Program-made: the position numbers and the translations under genes
Notes under the pieces: model-generated
The model's input: only the letters and a program-made list of their open reading frames with translations
What the model was told of the DNA's origin: nothing
The model's database searches: none
In this document: piece by piece, positions 50,165 to 60,267 of the stretch
Layout: every line of letters starts with the position of its first letter
Position numbering within the stretch: the stretch's first letter is position 1
Assembly: GCF_030123325.1 (NCBI RefSeq)
Contig: NZ_CP126106.1
Span: forward strand, 5,525,001-5,589,000
DNA: 64,000 bases
Source: Peribacillus simplex
GTDB lineage: Bacteria; Bacillota; Bacilli; Bacillales; DSM-1321
Reading direction: 5' to 3'

Positions 50165-51192
50165 GCTGTCATCGTATTCAGCCACTTACTTGAAGACTGA
50201 ACTTTGACGCCTTTATAATAATATTTCACGATGTCTTCATAGGTTTTACCTTCCCTGGCCATGCCATTAGCACCGTATTGGCTCATTCCAACTCCGTGTC
50301 CGGATCCTTTTGTCGTGATGACAATCTGGTTACCTTGACGCTCCCAGTCAAAATCGGATGATGTCAGCCCGAGCTTCTCACGAATCTGTTTTCCTGTCAT
50401 TTTCTTTCCTCCGATTTCCACAACACCTACGCGATTGCCAGATGTTCTTTCAATGACAGTCCCTATTGATGTTCCCGAAGAAAGACTTACACCCAGTTTT
50501 CTTTCAAAATCGGCAGTATCCACTACAACTTTATTATAAAATTTTGGTGATTCTTCTTTATCCCATGGACTGGATACACTTTTTAAATAGGGGTAATCAG
50601 CTTGCCAATAGTCCTCGGAATTCTCCGTGTAGCCATTACTTGTCGAAAAAAAAGTGGCAGTAATCGGTTTTCCTTCATAGGTTAAAATTTGACCCGCAGT
50701 TTCTTTTATAGCCTTGTTAATTTTTTGCATCTTCGATTTATAATCAGAGCCCCACTGTTTTTTCAGCTCATCATTATTCTTATAAACTTGGTGCATGACC
50801 GTATCGCTGACATCGGCACCATCCGGCAAGCCCAATCGACTTTCGCTTATAAGCTGATTGACAATGTAAGTTCTCGCTGTCAATGCTTGAGCCTTCAGAG
50901 CTTCTTCTTCAAAATCCGCTGGCATTTCAGCCGCAACCACACCAGTCAAGTACGATTCAATCGGCAGTTTTTCAATCTTCTTTGCAGATGTTCGGTAAAC
51001 CGCAACTTCTACTGAACTCATTTCATTTGCAGCTACCTCTTTACCCTCATTCTTCACTTTCTTTTCTAATTGTTCTGTCAACTGACCACTTGTCTTATCA
51101 TTTGAAAATGGAAGCACAAGCACTGCCGGAATCATGACAATTACGAATGCTACTGCTATGAATAGTACGATCATCGGTTTGATTGCTTTCAA
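50155..51192 (-). CDS. spoIID: Stage II sporulation protein D, lytic transglycosylase
   Basis: 345 residues from a TTG start (reading MKAIKPMIVLFIAVAF) with gggagg eight bases ahead; upstream frame to 51282 is too long for the family. One membrane anchor, then the SpoIID domain: IESYLTGVVAAEMPADFEEEALKAQALTARTYIV, catalytic Glu in the AAEMPA region, MHQVYKNN, TFFSTSNGYTENSEDYW, GSGHGVGMSQYGANGMA. It cleaves septal peptidoglycan with SpoIIM and SpoIIP during engulfment. A sigma-E promoter match lies upstream. Confidence 0.95.
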   Translation of the reverse strand: MKAIKPMIVLFIAVAFVIVMIPAVLVLPFSNDKTSGQLTEQLEKKVKNEGKEVAANEMSSVEVAVYRTSAKKIEKLPIESYLTGVVAAEMPADFEEEALKAQALTARTYIVNQLISESRLGLPDGADVSDTVMHQVYKNNDELKKQWGSDYKSKMQKINKAIKETAGQILTYEGKPITATFFSTSNGYTENSEDYWQADYPYLKSVSSPWDKEESPKFYNKVVVDTADFERKLGVSLSSGTSIGTVIERTSGNRVGVVEIGGKKMTGKQIREKLGLTSSDFDWERQGNQIVITTKGSGHGVGMSQYGANGMAREGKTYEDIVKYYYKGVKVQSSSKWLNTMTAKK

Positions 51193-51263
51193 ATTCCTGA
51201 GCCTCCCTACACTTGTTTTCTCTGCCGTATATAATCGTATCCAGCAGGTATCTTTACATAACA

Positions 51264-51290
51264 AATGTATGTCGAAGGACAAGCTTTTAT
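51264..51290 (-). promoter_or_regulatory. Sigma-E-type promoter of spoIID
   Basis: ATA-N16-CATACATT on the minus strand fits the sigma-E consensus ATA-N16-18-CATANNNT fully, 72 bases before the spoIID start. Confidence 0.6.
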
Positions 51291-51343
51291 GAATAGAAAA
51301 ACGACATCTCTATTTAACTGTAGTCGATGAGTCCGGATCAAGA

Positions 51344-51387
51344 CAAAAAAAACCATTCACGGTTCAATGACTCGAACGTGAATGGTT
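51344..51387 (-). terminator. Terminator of murAA
   Basis: Perfect 11-bp stem AACCATTCACG / CGTGAATGGTT and eight T on the minus strand, shortly after the murAA stop. Confidence 0.92.
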
Positions 51388-51398
51388 CTATAAGCTAT

Positions 51399-52700
51399 TT
51401 ATGCGTTTAAATCTGCAATTTTTTTTGTTTCAGCAGGTACATCTTCGTTAATACGTTCCACATCTGCACCTAGGGATGCCAATTTGCCATGGAAATTCAC
51501 GTACCCTCTGTCAAGATGCTTCAATTCTGTAACACGTGTAATGCCATCCGCAACCAATCCAGTCAGGATGAGCGCTGCCGCGGCACGTAAGTCTGTTGCA
51601 GCTACTTCAGCACCTTGAATGTTAGTAGGTCCATTAACGATAACGGAACGACCTTCTATTTTAATATTGGCATTCATGCGACGGAATTCCTCAACATGCA
51701 TAAAACGGTTTTCGAAAACGGTCTCCGTAATCATACTTGTTCCTTCTGCACGAAGTAATAATGCCATCATTTGCGATTGCATATCAGTCGGGAAACCAGG
51801 ATGCGGCATTGTTTTGATATCAATGGCCTTCAAGGTTTTGGGACCGATAACGCGTAATCCATCTTCTTCTTCAAGAATTTGAACGCCCATTTCCTCCATT
51901 TTAGCAATAAGGGAAGTAAGGTGTTCAGGTACAGCTCCTTGAACAAGAACATTGCCGCCAGTAAGAGCAGCCGCAGTCATGAATGTACCAGCTTCGATAC
52001 GGTCAGGTATAATCGTATGTTCAGTGCCATATAATTTATCGACACCTTCGATTCTCATCGTACCGGTACCGGCACCTCTGACTTTGGCACCCATTTTATT
52101 AAGGAGATTCGCAAGATCTACAATTTCAGGCTCTTTGGCCACATTTTCAAGAATAGTTATACCTTCAGCAAGTGTTGCTGCCATCATGATGTTTTCAGTG
52201 GCACCCACACTCGGGAAGTCAAGATAAACTCTTGCACCCTTAAGTCTGCCTTCTACCTCGGCATCAATGAAACCATTGCCGACCTTCACTTTTGCTCCCA
52301 TCGCTTCAAAGCCCTTTAAATGCTGGTCGATAGGACGTGATCCGATGGCACAGCCACCAGGAAGAGCAACGCGGGCCCGGCCATTCCTTGCTAGTAATGA
52401 GCCCATCACTAAAACGGAAGCTCTCATTTTACGTACATATTCAAATGGTGCTTCTTCTAATAACTCTCTTGATGCATCTACAGTTACTTGATTGTCATGA
52501 AAGGCAACATCAGCATTTAAGTTGCGCAATACTTCATTGATTGTATATACATCGGAGAGCGTAGGAACATCTTTAATGATACTTTTCCCATCACTTGCTA
52601 ATAATGTTGCAGCGATAACTGGCAAAACGGCGTTTTTAGCACCTTCTACTTTAACTGTCCCGCTAAGCCTTTTTCCGCCGCGGACGATGATTTTTTCCAA
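51399..52700 (-). CDS. murAA: UDP-N-acetylglucosamine 1-carboxyvinyltransferase MurA
   Basis: 433 residues from a TTG start with gaggggg-type ribosome site. First committed step of peptidoglycan synthesis: transfers enolpyruvate from PEP to UDP-GlcNAc in the cytoplasm. Catalytic Cys117 in LPGGCAIGSRPID, the fosfomycin target, is intact. Other family motifs: GAKNAVLPVIAATLL at the start, RPHPGFPTDMQ-like TMPHPGFPTDMQSQMMALL, and AATDLRAAAALILTGL. Position next to ywmB and spoIID identifies the essential AA copy. Confidence 0.96.
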   Translation of the reverse strand: MEKIIVRGGKRLSGTVKVEGAKNAVLPVIAATLLASDGKSIIKDVPTLSDVYTINEVLRNLNADVAFHDNQVTVDASRELLEEAPFEYVRKMRASVLVMGSLLARNGRARVALPGGCAIGSRPIDQHLKGFEAMGAKVKVGNGFIDAEVEGRLKGARVYLDFPSVGATENIMMAATLAEGITILENVAKEPEIVDLANLLNKMGAKVRGAGTGTMRIEGVDKLYGTEHTIIPDRIEAGTFMTAAALTGGNVLVQGAVPEHLTSLIAKMEEMGVQILEEEDGLRVIGPKTLKAIDIKTMPHPGFPTDMQSQMMALLLRAEGTSMITETVFENRFMHVEEFRRMNANIKIEGRSVIVNGPTNIQGAEVAATDLRAAAALILTGLVADGITRVTELKHLDRGYVNFHGKLASLGADVERINEDVPAETKKIADLNA

Positions 52701-52732
52701 AAGTATTCCCCTCCGCGTCCATTTTCTCTATA

Positions 52733-53482
52733 TTAATATTCAAACGTTATGATTGGTGTGCCAACTACAAAGTTCGTTCGGTCACCCAATCCTTCTGTCC
52801 GTAGCCCAAACTGCAAATTTAATTTTTCTTTTGTCAATGGTTGTTTAAACAATGTTGAATGTGCAGATATAGATGTAAAGTTTTTTTCTTGCACACTCTC
52901 AATTTCCCTTGCTTGGAACATATCTAACAGGTCTTCAGTTTTAGAGTTTAAAACCGAATCCATATTATCATTGATAGACCCTTTAATACAAGAAAAAATT
53001 GAGGGAGTTCCTATAAATAGGTCATTCACCCTGTTTTGGAACGTAGCAGTAAAAAATGCCGCATTGGCTTCCTTCCACTCTTTCCCCTCCACTTCGTAAA
53101 TAACATAGGTAACTTTATCAAATTTCTCTTCCGTTGTCATTATTTTAATAGACTCGGTCAGACCTGAATCGACATTGTAAGTTAACGCCTCAGCCTTCCA
53201 GCCGGAAGCATCATCTTTCCGGTGCCATTGAAATTGAGGGTATTTTCGTTTTAAAGCTGTAACTTCGCTTTCAAACTCTTGTTTAGTTGTAATCTCTTTA
53301 TTTATTTCTCTAGTGAGTACAGACCAATCCCCTATGTCCAAATCTTCATCTTTTTGTAACAGTCCCACCATTTTAACTATATCTGGTTTACTTTCTGCCA
53401 CAATCGTACTATTCCCAATTAAAATCACCGTCAAACCGAGAAATACTATGTATGTTAACATTTTTTTGTTTAAATTAAACAT
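52733..53482 (-). CDS. ywmB: YwmB-family secreted protein
   Basis: 249 residues, strong ribosome site ggggaggg. Signal peptide or anchor at about 8-28 (LTYIVFLGLTVILIGNSTIVAES). The rest is an extracellular domain of the YwmB family, which structural databases describe as TATA-box-binding-protein-like in fold; no catalytic motif. The position between murAA and ywzB matches B. subtilis. Role unknown; secreted location is inferred from the signal. Confidence 0.85.
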   Translation of the reverse strand: MFNLNKKMLTYIVFLGLTVILIGNSTIVAESKPDIVKMVGLLQKDEDLDIGDWSVLTREINKEITTKQEFESEVTALKRKYPQFQWHRKDDASGWKAEALTYNVDSGLTESIKIMTTEEKFDKVTYVIYEVEGKEWKEANAAFFTATFQNRVNDLFIGTPSIFSCIKGSINDNMDSVLNSKTEDLLDMFQAREIESVQEKNFTSISAHSTLFKQPLTKEKLNLQFGLRTEGLGDRTNFVVGTPIITFEY

Positions 53483-53640
53483 GTTAAATCCCTCCCCTTT
53501 TACACATTCTTTCCATAAGGAGAGAGATCATACTTCAAGTTTTCCGACAATTGGTGACAACTTCCCCTTAAACTGGCAGGAAGCAAAAGCGAATACAAGA
53601 GTAGAATCATATTTTGCTATAAGAAAACTCTTACAGCTTA

Positions 53641-53883
53641 TCAGTCATTACTAAACATATACGGAAGTTGATTTGCAAATCCCAGGTAGTCGAGGAAGAA
53701 ATTACTTACAACTGAACCGATGGCAACCGTCAATAAAATATATAAAACCCTGGCCTTGATGACCGAATTGGATCTTAAGATTTTATCAAAATGTAATGCC
53801 TGTAAAGCCCACCAGGTAACTGCGATGAAAAACAAGTGTGCAATAATCCCTGTTAAAGCCTGCTGTCCCATTGCAGAAAACAT
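53641..53883 (-). CDS. ywzB: YwzB-like DUF1146 membrane protein
   Basis: 80 residues from MFSAMGQQALTGI, because AGGAGG lies seven bases before this ATG and only one base before the earlier ATG. Two membrane helices (TGIIAHLFFIAVTWWALQAL and RVLYILLTVAIGSVVSNFFLDYLG) on either side of a basic loop. Order ywmB-ywzB is as in B. subtilis. Function unknown. Confidence 0.85.
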   Translation of the reverse strand: MFSAMGQQALTGIIAHLFFIAVTWWALQALHFDKILRSNSVIKARVLYILLTVAIGSVVSNFFLDYLGFANQLPYMFSND

Positions 53884-53988
53884 GTACATACCTCCTAAAA
53901 GACACCCAAATTCTATTCTAACACAAAACCCCTGCATATTTGGAATTTAAAAGGAAGAATTGCAAAATATCTTTTTAAAACTGTAAAT

Positions 53989-54017
53989 AGAGGCTTGATC
54001 CAATGGAACAAGCCTCT
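53989..54017 (-). terminator. Terminator of the nuo operon
   Basis: Perfect 9-bp stem AGAGGCTTG / CAAGCCTCT, 16 bases after the nuoN stop, followed by an A/T-rich tail on the minus strand. Confidence 0.75.
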
Positions 54018-54032
54018 GATACAGGCATTATA

Positions 54033-55559
54033 TCATTTACTTGAAATAAAGTCTGTAAATTCGCCAAATTGATCATGGATAAAATCAAAGGCAATATTTG
54101 GTGCCACCCCGAAAAGAATGGTGCCTATCACGCAAATGATCAACACGGCGTATAGACCCGGACGAATTTTAATGACCATCTCCGAATGAATGGGCCGGAA
54201 AAAGACCTGCACCAATAATCCGAAATAATACACATAGGAAACAATGGTTCCTGCAATCATGATTCCCGCGAGGACAAAATGTCCAGGCTCCGTTATGAAT
54301 GTTCCAAGAAAAATATTGAGCTTGCCAATGAAACCTGTCGTCCCGGGAATTCCAGCAAGCGCCAGGATAAATACGGTGAATGCCATGGCAAGATACGGTG
54401 ATTTCCTCCCCAGCCCTGCAAGAATGCTAATATCTTCTGACCCACTTTGACTGGAGAGCAGCTGGATGACTGCAAATACACCTATATTCATCAATACATA
54501 AGCCATTAGATAAAACCAGACAGTATCCAGCAGGAAATACCCCCCGCCCAATGTTGCCACCGCTACTAGCAGGTAACCCGCATGGGCGATGCTTGAATAG
54601 GCGAACAATCGTTTTAAATTTTGCTGCCTTAACGCAACCACATTTCCAATGATGATCGTCAGCCCCGCCAATGAAGCTATATAAATATTATTTTTTTCCA
54701 AAAAGTCGAGCGCTCCGAACGTATCACCGGAAGCTGTTAGGAACAACGAGAGAAAAATGCGCAGGATGATGACGAAACCCGCCATTTTCGAAATTACGCT
54801 CAAGAAGGCTGTGACCGGTGTCGGTGCCCCCTCATAGACATCCGGCGCCCACATATGAAATGGGGCGGCAGCTATCTTGAAGGATACACCGACAAATACC
54901 ATGAAAAAAGCGAGTCCCATAATGTATTGCAGCTGGCCGTCCGTCATTGCAGCCATCGTCCGGCTCATTTCGCCTAGATTGACGGAACCGGTCACTCCAT
55001 ATAAATAGCTCATTCCGAATAAAGTGATCGCCGTGGAAATGCCTCCGTTTATCACATACTTCATGGACGCTTCGTTGGACTTCCGATCATGCTTGCGTAT
55101 TCCGACCAATATATAAGATGAAAGTGAAAGCAGTTCCAGTCCAACGAACAGCGTTATCAAATCACCGCTTGAGGACATGACCATCGCTCCAAGCAAAGCG
55201 GTCAGGAACAGATAATAAAATTCCCCCCGGTGCTCCCGCAGCCCCTCATGCGGTTCATATCCTTCAGCCAGAAGGATGATCAGGGCCGCTCCGAATAATA
55301 GCAGCAGCTTAAAAGCTTTTGCAAATGAATCCAAACGAAACGTATCGGATAAGATACTGACTGTCTCAAATGAAAGCAGGCTAATCAGTGACAAACAGGC
55401 CAAAATGATTCCGGTTAACGCGAGCCATGCCAGTTTTCTCCGATTAAAGTGCTTCGGCCAAAATAAATCCAATATCGAAAGAAACATGGCCGTTCCAAGG
55501 ATGATGAATTCCGGCATCATCGCTCCCCAATCATAAGAAAGCATCGTGTTCCAATCCAT
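54033..55559 (-). CDS. nuoN: Complex I subunit NuoN
   Basis: 508 residues, about 14 membrane helices, one of the three antiporter-like proton-pumping subunits. Conserved key residues lie in FVGLELLSLSSYILVG (Glu of helix 5), the SVISKMAGFVIILRIF region with its Lys, and LKRLFAYSSIAHAGYLLVA. Last gene of the operon; its start lies three bases after the nuoM stop, with the ribosome site in the nuoM 3' end. Confidence 0.95.
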   Translation of the reverse strand: MDWNTMLSYDWGAMMPEFIILGTAMFLSILDLFWPKHFNRRKLAWLALTGIILACLSLISLLSFETVSILSDTFRLDSFAKAFKLLLLFGAALIILLAEGYEPHEGLREHRGEFYYLFLTALLGAMVMSSSGDLITLFVGLELLSLSSYILVGIRKHDRKSNEASMKYVINGGISTAITLFGMSYLYGVTGSVNLGEMSRTMAAMTDGQLQYIMGLAFFMVFVGVSFKIAAAPFHMWAPDVYEGAPTPVTAFLSVISKMAGFVIILRIFLSLFLTASGDTFGALDFLEKNNIYIASLAGLTIIIGNVVALRQQNLKRLFAYSSIAHAGYLLVAVATLGGGYFLLDTVWFYLMAYVLMNIGVFAVIQLLSSQSGSEDISILAGLGRKSPYLAMAFTVFILALAGIPGTTGFIGKLNIFLGTFITEPGHFVLAGIMIAGTIVSYVYYFGLLVQVFFRPIHSEMVIKIRPGLYAVLIICVIGTILFGVAPNIAFDFIHDQFGEFTDFISSK

Positions 55560-55562
55560 CCT

Positions 55563-57086
55563 TCATCGCCCCCCTAGAGCTAGCATCATGGCTTCAATCG
55601 TTCCTTGAAGAGGCCCGCCTAACAAATTTGGATATACTCCAACAGTTATTATCAAACCGAGAAGAACCAATGCCGGAAAAAACTCCCAGCCCCTAAAGTC
55701 CCGTTTCTCTGTTTCTATCAAGCTATCATTTTTTCCGAAAGTAATCAGCATGACCGCCCTCAGTACGTAAACAGCGGTTAATACCAGCCCGATCACCCCT
55801 ATTCCCGCAAGCAACGGCTGACTTTTGAATAAGCCAAGAAATACCATGAATTCGCTGATGAAGCCGGACATGCCAGGTAAACCGAGTGAAGCCAGCCCAC
55901 TGGCTAACATAAACCCTGAAAAAATCGGCATCGACTTGGCCAATCCCCCAAGCTTAGGAAGCATCGTGGTTCCCGTACGCTCATACAACACTCCCACCAG
56001 AAAAAACAACAAAGCGGCAATTAGCCCGTGTGAGATGACTTGAAAAATGGCTCCCTGAATGCCCGCTTCATTCAAGGCTCCCAGCCCCATCATGACGATA
56101 CCCATATGTGAGATTGACGAGTAGGCTAAAACGAGCTTGAAATCCGTTTGTACCAACGCTAGAAATGCACCATATAAAAAACTGAGGACCCCAAACAGGA
56201 CAATGGTAAAGGCCAAGCTTTTATATTGTTCAGGAAATATCCCCATTCCAAACCGGATGATTCCGTATGCCCCTATTTTCAATAAGACCCCCGCATGTAT
56301 CATGACTATGGATGGAGGTGCTTCTGCATGGACCCGCACCATCCAGCTGTGAAAGGGAAAGACGGGCAGCTTTATCGCAAATGCAACGAGAAAGGCGAGA
56401 CATAAACCATATTTCATCGAACCGGATATGGGTGCAAAAAGCGAAACACCGCCCATTGTCATCATCTGTGTCAATGCCGCAATGTTAGTGGTACCTGTCC
56501 TGGCAAACAAAATCAAAATGGCCACCAATAAAACGGCTGAACCAATGCCATTATAAATCAGAAAACTATAAGAAGCCTTCTCCCTCTCCAGAAAGCCCCA
56601 TCTACCAATTAAAAAGAAAGCGGGAATCAATGTCATTTCAAAAAAGATGAAAAAAAGAATCAAATTTTCTGCCGTGAAGACACCGAGCATTCCGGTCTCC
56701 AGGATCAAGAATAACAAATAATACCCTTTCCATTCTTTTTTTATATAAATGGATGCGAGGGCGGCCAGTGATGAAATGATTGTTGTCAGTAATATGAAGA
56801 TGAGGCTTAATCCATCCAGCCCCAACTCAAAGTCAACCGTGAAGAGCTTGGGATCATACATCTCCAAGTTCCCAAACCTGATCCAATTCAACTTAATGTC
56901 AAATAAGGATAGGGCCACACCCGAATAATATTGGCTGCATAGAAAGAACGATAGGAAAAGGGGAGGCAGTGTTCCGAAAATGCCAAATTGTTTAATGGTC
57001 CTTTCCTCTTTTTTCGGCATAAGGGCAACCATCACTATGCCCAGCAGCGGTGAAAACACTAAAAGTGAGAGCAAATAGACATTCAT
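55563..57086 (-). CDS. nuoM: Complex I subunit NuoM
   Basis: 507 residues, polytopic antiporter-like proton channel subunit. The helix-5 Glu is in LILFFIFFEMTLIPAFFLIG, the channel lysines in AFAIKLPVFPFHSWMVRVHAEAPPSIVMIHAGVLLKIGAYG, and the family stretch KLVLAYSSISHMGIVMMG is intact. Overlaps nuoL by four bases (ATGA). Embedded in the cytoplasmic membrane. Confidence 0.95.
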   Translation of the reverse strand: MNVYLLSLLVFSPLLGIVMVALMPKKEERTIKQFGIFGTLPPLFLSFFLCSQYYSGVALSLFDIKLNWIRFGNLEMYDPKLFTVDFELGLDGLSLIFILLTTIISSLAALASIYIKKEWKGYYLLFLILETGMLGVFTAENLILFFIFFEMTLIPAFFLIGRWGFLEREKASYSFLIYNGIGSAVLLVAILILFARTGTTNIAALTQMMTMGGVSLFAPISGSMKYGLCLAFLVAFAIKLPVFPFHSWMVRVHAEAPPSIVMIHAGVLLKIGAYGIIRFGMGIFPEQYKSLAFTIVLFGVLSFLYGAFLALVQTDFKLVLAYSSISHMGIVMMGLGALNEAGIQGAIFQVISHGLIAALLFFLVGVLYERTGTTMLPKLGGLAKSMPIFSGFMLASGLASLGLPGMSGFISEFMVFLGLFKSQPLLAGIGVIGLVLTAVYVLRAVMLITFGKNDSLIETEKRDFRGWEFFPALVLLGLIITVGVYPNLLGGPLQGTIEAMMLALGGR

Positions 57087-58954
57087 CTTAGATACCCCCC
57101 AGTCACTGCAAAAATCACCAACAGTACCGCAAGTCCCAGAAAGGCTATCATGCCATATTGCTGTACCTGCCCCGTTTGCAGTTTAGACCCTATTTTCCCC
57201 AATCCTTCTATTGAACTTGTTACAGTGGAAACCAGGCCACCGATAATGAACCTTTCAATATAAGATAGGAATATACTAAAGCCTTTGATTGCATAACCTG
57301 CAGTAAGATGGTAAATCTCATCTATATAATACTTATTTTCCAAAACCCTATATACCCCGGAGTTTTCTTTGACAAGCCATTCCCGAGGCAGCTTCTTTTT
57401 AGCGTATATCATATAAGCAAGGTATATCCCGGCCAGCGATACAAGCACAGCCATCAACATTATCCAAACGGGCCCCTCACTATGGCTGGCTCCTAGAAGA
57501 GTTTCATTTCCCTCCACAAGCCACTCCCCAAGGAAAGTTCCAAACCACGGTGTTTGGATATACCCACCGATTACAGCAAGCACAGCCAGTGCGAGCATCG
57601 GAATTAACATGATGGAAGGTGATTCCTTGACTTGTTTTACTTGACTGCGCGAATCGCCTGCAAACATCATGAAAAACAGCCGGAACATATAAAACGCAGT
57701 TAAAAAGGAGGTAACCACCGCTAGACCAAACAATATATAACTACCATTCTCCCAGGCAGCCATCAGAATTTCATCCTTACTGAAAAAACCCGAGAGCAAC
57801 GGAAACCCCGATATCGCCAAAGTGCCAGTCAAGAACAGCGGCCCGGTCCAATTCAACTTACCCCATAGACCGCCCATTTTCTCCATATCCTGTGTATGTA
57901 TTGCGTGAATAACACTGCCAGCTGCCAAAAACAGCAATGCTTTAAAAAAGGCATGGGTCATTAAATGAAACACCCCGGCCACATATCCCGAAGTACCCAA
58001 AGCAAGCATCATAAAACCGAGCTGAGAGATTGTCGAATAGGCCAATACACGCTTAACATCCTTTTGCACTATGGCAATGCTTGCGGCAAATATGGCTGTT
58101 ACTCCACCTGTTATTGCTACGACCTGCATCGCAGCTGAACTAGCCATGAATAACGGAAACATGGCAGCTACCAGGTAAACCCCTGCAGCAACCATGGTTG
58201 CTGCGTGTATCAATGCCGAAACCGGAGTCGGGCCTTCCATTGCATCTGGAAGCCATGTGTGAAGTGGAAATTGTCCAGACTTTCCAACCGCACCGATGAA
58301 AATCAAAATAGCGATTAATGTCAGTTTTCCACTTGATATCATGCCCGATTGAACGGCTTGAAAGATCTCTCCATATTCAAAGCTGCCTGTTTCCCAGAAT
58401 AGGAGAATGATGCCGATCAAGAGCCCTACATCCCCAATCCTGGTCATGATGAATGCCTTCTTCGCTGCAGCCTTAGCTTCCAGTTTATAAAAGTAAAACC
58501 CGATGAGCAGGAAAGAACCCACCCCGACCAATTCCCAGAAGATATAAAGCTGTAATAAATTGGGTGCCATGACTAGACCAAGCATGGCAAAGGTGAAGAA
58601 GCCCAGATAAGCATAAAAAATGGAGAATCGCACTTCACCCTTCATATACCCCTTCGAATATATCTGGACAAGCAGGCTGACAAGGGAAACGATCACAAGC
58701 ATCAAGGCATTAAGCTGATTGATTTCGAATCCAGCTGTAAGTTCTGTCCCTCCGAAGGAAAGCCAATCTATCGATATATCATAAGTGGGTTCTTTAAATC
58801 GTTCTATCAGGACAAGCAACGATAAAACAAACGAAGCCAATGTACATATTATTCCTATAAAAGCCCCTCGTTCCCGCAACCGCCCGCCTGATAGAAGCAG
58901 AACCAGAAACGTGACGAGTGGAAAGATCGGTATGAGCCATGCGTGCTCCATCAT
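57083..58954 (-). CDS. nuoL: Complex I subunit NuoL
   Basis: 623 residues, the largest antiporter-like subunit. Helix-5 Glu in LLQLYIFWELVGVGSFLLIGFY, then GKSGQFPLHTWLPDAMEGPTPVSALIHAATMVAAGVYL, and KRVLAYSTISQLGFMMLALG. The C-terminal region (540-623) includes the amphipathic and last helices expected to brace the membrane arm. Gap of 34 bases to nuoK; coupled by overlap to nuoM. Confidence 0.96.
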   Translation of the reverse strand: MMEHAWLIPIFPLVTFLVLLLSGGRLRERGAFIGIICTLASFVLSLLVLIERFKEPTYDISIDWLSFGGTELTAGFEINQLNALMLVIVSLVSLLVQIYSKGYMKGEVRFSIFYAYLGFFTFAMLGLVMAPNLLQLYIFWELVGVGSFLLIGFYFYKLEAKAAAKKAFIMTRIGDVGLLIGIILLFWETGSFEYGEIFQAVQSGMISSGKLTLIAILIFIGAVGKSGQFPLHTWLPDAMEGPTPVSALIHAATMVAAGVYLVAAMFPLFMASSAAMQVVAITGGVTAIFAASIAIVQKDVKRVLAYSTISQLGFMMLALGTSGYVAGVFHLMTHAFFKALLFLAAGSVIHAIHTQDMEKMGGLWGKLNWTGPLFLTGTLAISGFPLLSGFFSKDEILMAAWENGSYILFGLAVVTSFLTAFYMFRLFFMMFAGDSRSQVKQVKESPSIMLIPMLALAVLAVIGGYIQTPWFGTFLGEWLVEGNETLLGASHSEGPVWIMLMAVLVSLAGIYLAYMIYAKKKLPREWLVKENSGVYRVLENKYYIDEIYHLTAGYAIKGFSIFLSYIERFIIGGLVSTVTSSIEGLGKIGSKLQTGQVQQYGMIAFLGLAVLLVIFAVTGGYLR

Positions 58955-58988
58955 CGTATCAAATCCCCTTCTTCATTTATATAAACCT

Positions 58989-59303
58989 TCAATTCTTCAT
59001 TATTTCCATTTCATCGACATTGACCGTCTTCCGATTGCGATAAAGGGACATTAGTATAGCCAGCCCTACAGCTGCCTCGGCCGCAGCAATCGTAATCGTG
59101 AATAAGGAGAAAACTTGGCCCGTAATGGATGGCGTTACCCCGAATTTACTGAAGGCAACTAAATTGATATTCGCAGCGTTCAGCATCAGCTCGATTGAAA
59201 TCAAAACAATGACCGTATTTCTTTTCGTCAAGGCACCATACAGCCCTATACAAAATAATACGAGTGCCAAAACAAGGTAAGCAGACAAGGGAACTCCCGT
59301 CAT
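58989..59303 (-). CDS. nuoK: Complex I subunit NuoK
   Basis: 104 residues, three helices. The two conserved membrane glutamates are in VLISIELMLNAANINLVAF and ITIAAAEAAVGLAI. Overlaps nuoJ by four bases. Part of the proton path joining the quinone site to the antiporter-like subunits. Confidence 0.95.
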   Translation of the reverse strand: MTGVPLSAYLVLALVLFCIGLYGALTKRNTVIVLISIELMLNAANINLVAFSKFGVTPSITGQVFSLFTITIAAAEAAVGLAILMSLYRNRKTVNVDEMEIMKN

Positions 59304-59818
59304 GAACGATCTCCCTCCTCATCATCTTTTTTTGCCAATACTATGGCACCGACTAAAGCAACAAGCAGGAGTACCGACATCACTTCAAATGGAATCACAT
59401 ATTTCGAAAAAAGTTCGATTCCTATTTGCTTTGTATTTTCCTCATGCAAGGCCGTTGGCTGTACTGGTATATCCAGATTATAAATTCCCAGATAAACCGC
59501 CACGGCGAATCCAGCAATCGCTGCGAGCAAGGAGAATTTCCCCCAGCCCCCTTTAGCGGGTGGATCATTTTCCTGGTGTTTTGTCAGCATGATCCCAAAT
59601 AGCATCACGATCGTGATCGCCCCTGAATAAATAAGGATTTGGACAATGGCGACAAACTCGGCCGAAAGCAACATATAAATGCCTGCAATGCCCAAGAAAG
59701 TAAAAACAAGTGCAATTACCATGTGCACCACTTTTGTTAGCGTAATCAGCAGCACCCCGCCTAATATCGCGACGAGTGCTAAACCAATAAAGGCAATTAA
59801 TTCACCCGACAAACTCAT
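59300..59818 (-). CDS. nuoJ: Complex I subunit NuoJ
   Basis: 172 residues, five membrane helices. Family features: VHMVIALVFTFLGIAGIYMLLSAEFVAIVQILIYSGAITIVMLFGIML, the helix-3 region with its pi-bulge, followed by a polar loop and two final helices. Four-base overlaps with nuoI upstream and nuoK downstream. Confidence 0.94.
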   Translation of the reverse strand: MSLSGELIAFIGLALVAILGGVLLITLTKVVHMVIALVFTFLGIAGIYMLLSAEFVAIVQILIYSGAITIVMLFGIMLTKHQENDPPAKGGWGKFSLLAAIAGFAVAVYLGIYNLDIPVQPTALHEENTKQIGIELFSKYVIPFEVMSVLLLVALVGAIVLAKKDDEEGDRS

Positions 59819-60234
59819 ACTTTATTCACCTTCCGGATATTTTCATCATTTTCATCCAGCCATTCCAGATTTTTAAATAGATGATCACGGCTATACTCCG
59901 CCAGCTCGAATTGATTCGTCATCACGATCGCTTCTGTAGGGCAGACCTCCGTACATAAATCACATAAAATGCAAATCTCGAAATTGATGTCATACGTATC
60001 GATGATTTTCCCTTTTTTCGATGGATCCGGATGTTTCTTACCAGTTAATTGAATACAATCCGTTGGACAAATCGTCACGCATTGATTGCATACAATACAC
60101 TTTTCGGGATAGAATTTTTGGATTCCGCGGAATCGGTCAGGGAGCGGAAGCGGCTCATTCGGGTAGTCATAGGTCACTTTTTTCCTCGTCAAGTTCTTTA
60201 ATGTATAGGTTAAACCTTTTGCTAAACCAAGCAT
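59815..60234 (-). CDS. nuoI: Complex I subunit NuoI, 2x[4Fe-4S] ferredoxin-like
   Basis: 139 residues from MLGLAKGLTYTLKN, with gaggga seven bases upstream; the nine codons before it are not family-like. Two complete cluster motifs: CIVCNQCVTICP and CILCDLCTEVCP, which hold N6a and N6b and carry electrons toward NuoB. Peripheral arm, cytosolic side. Confidence 0.95.
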   Translation of the reverse strand: MLGLAKGLTYTLKNLTRKKVTYDYPNEPLPLPDRFRGIQKFYPEKCIVCNQCVTICPTDCIQLTGKKHPDPSKKGKIIDTYDINFEICILCDLCTEVCPTEAIVMTNQFELAEYSRDHLFKNLEWLDENDENIRKVNKV

Positions 60235-60267
60235 ATAAATCCCTCGCTTTCCGACCAGCATAAGTTT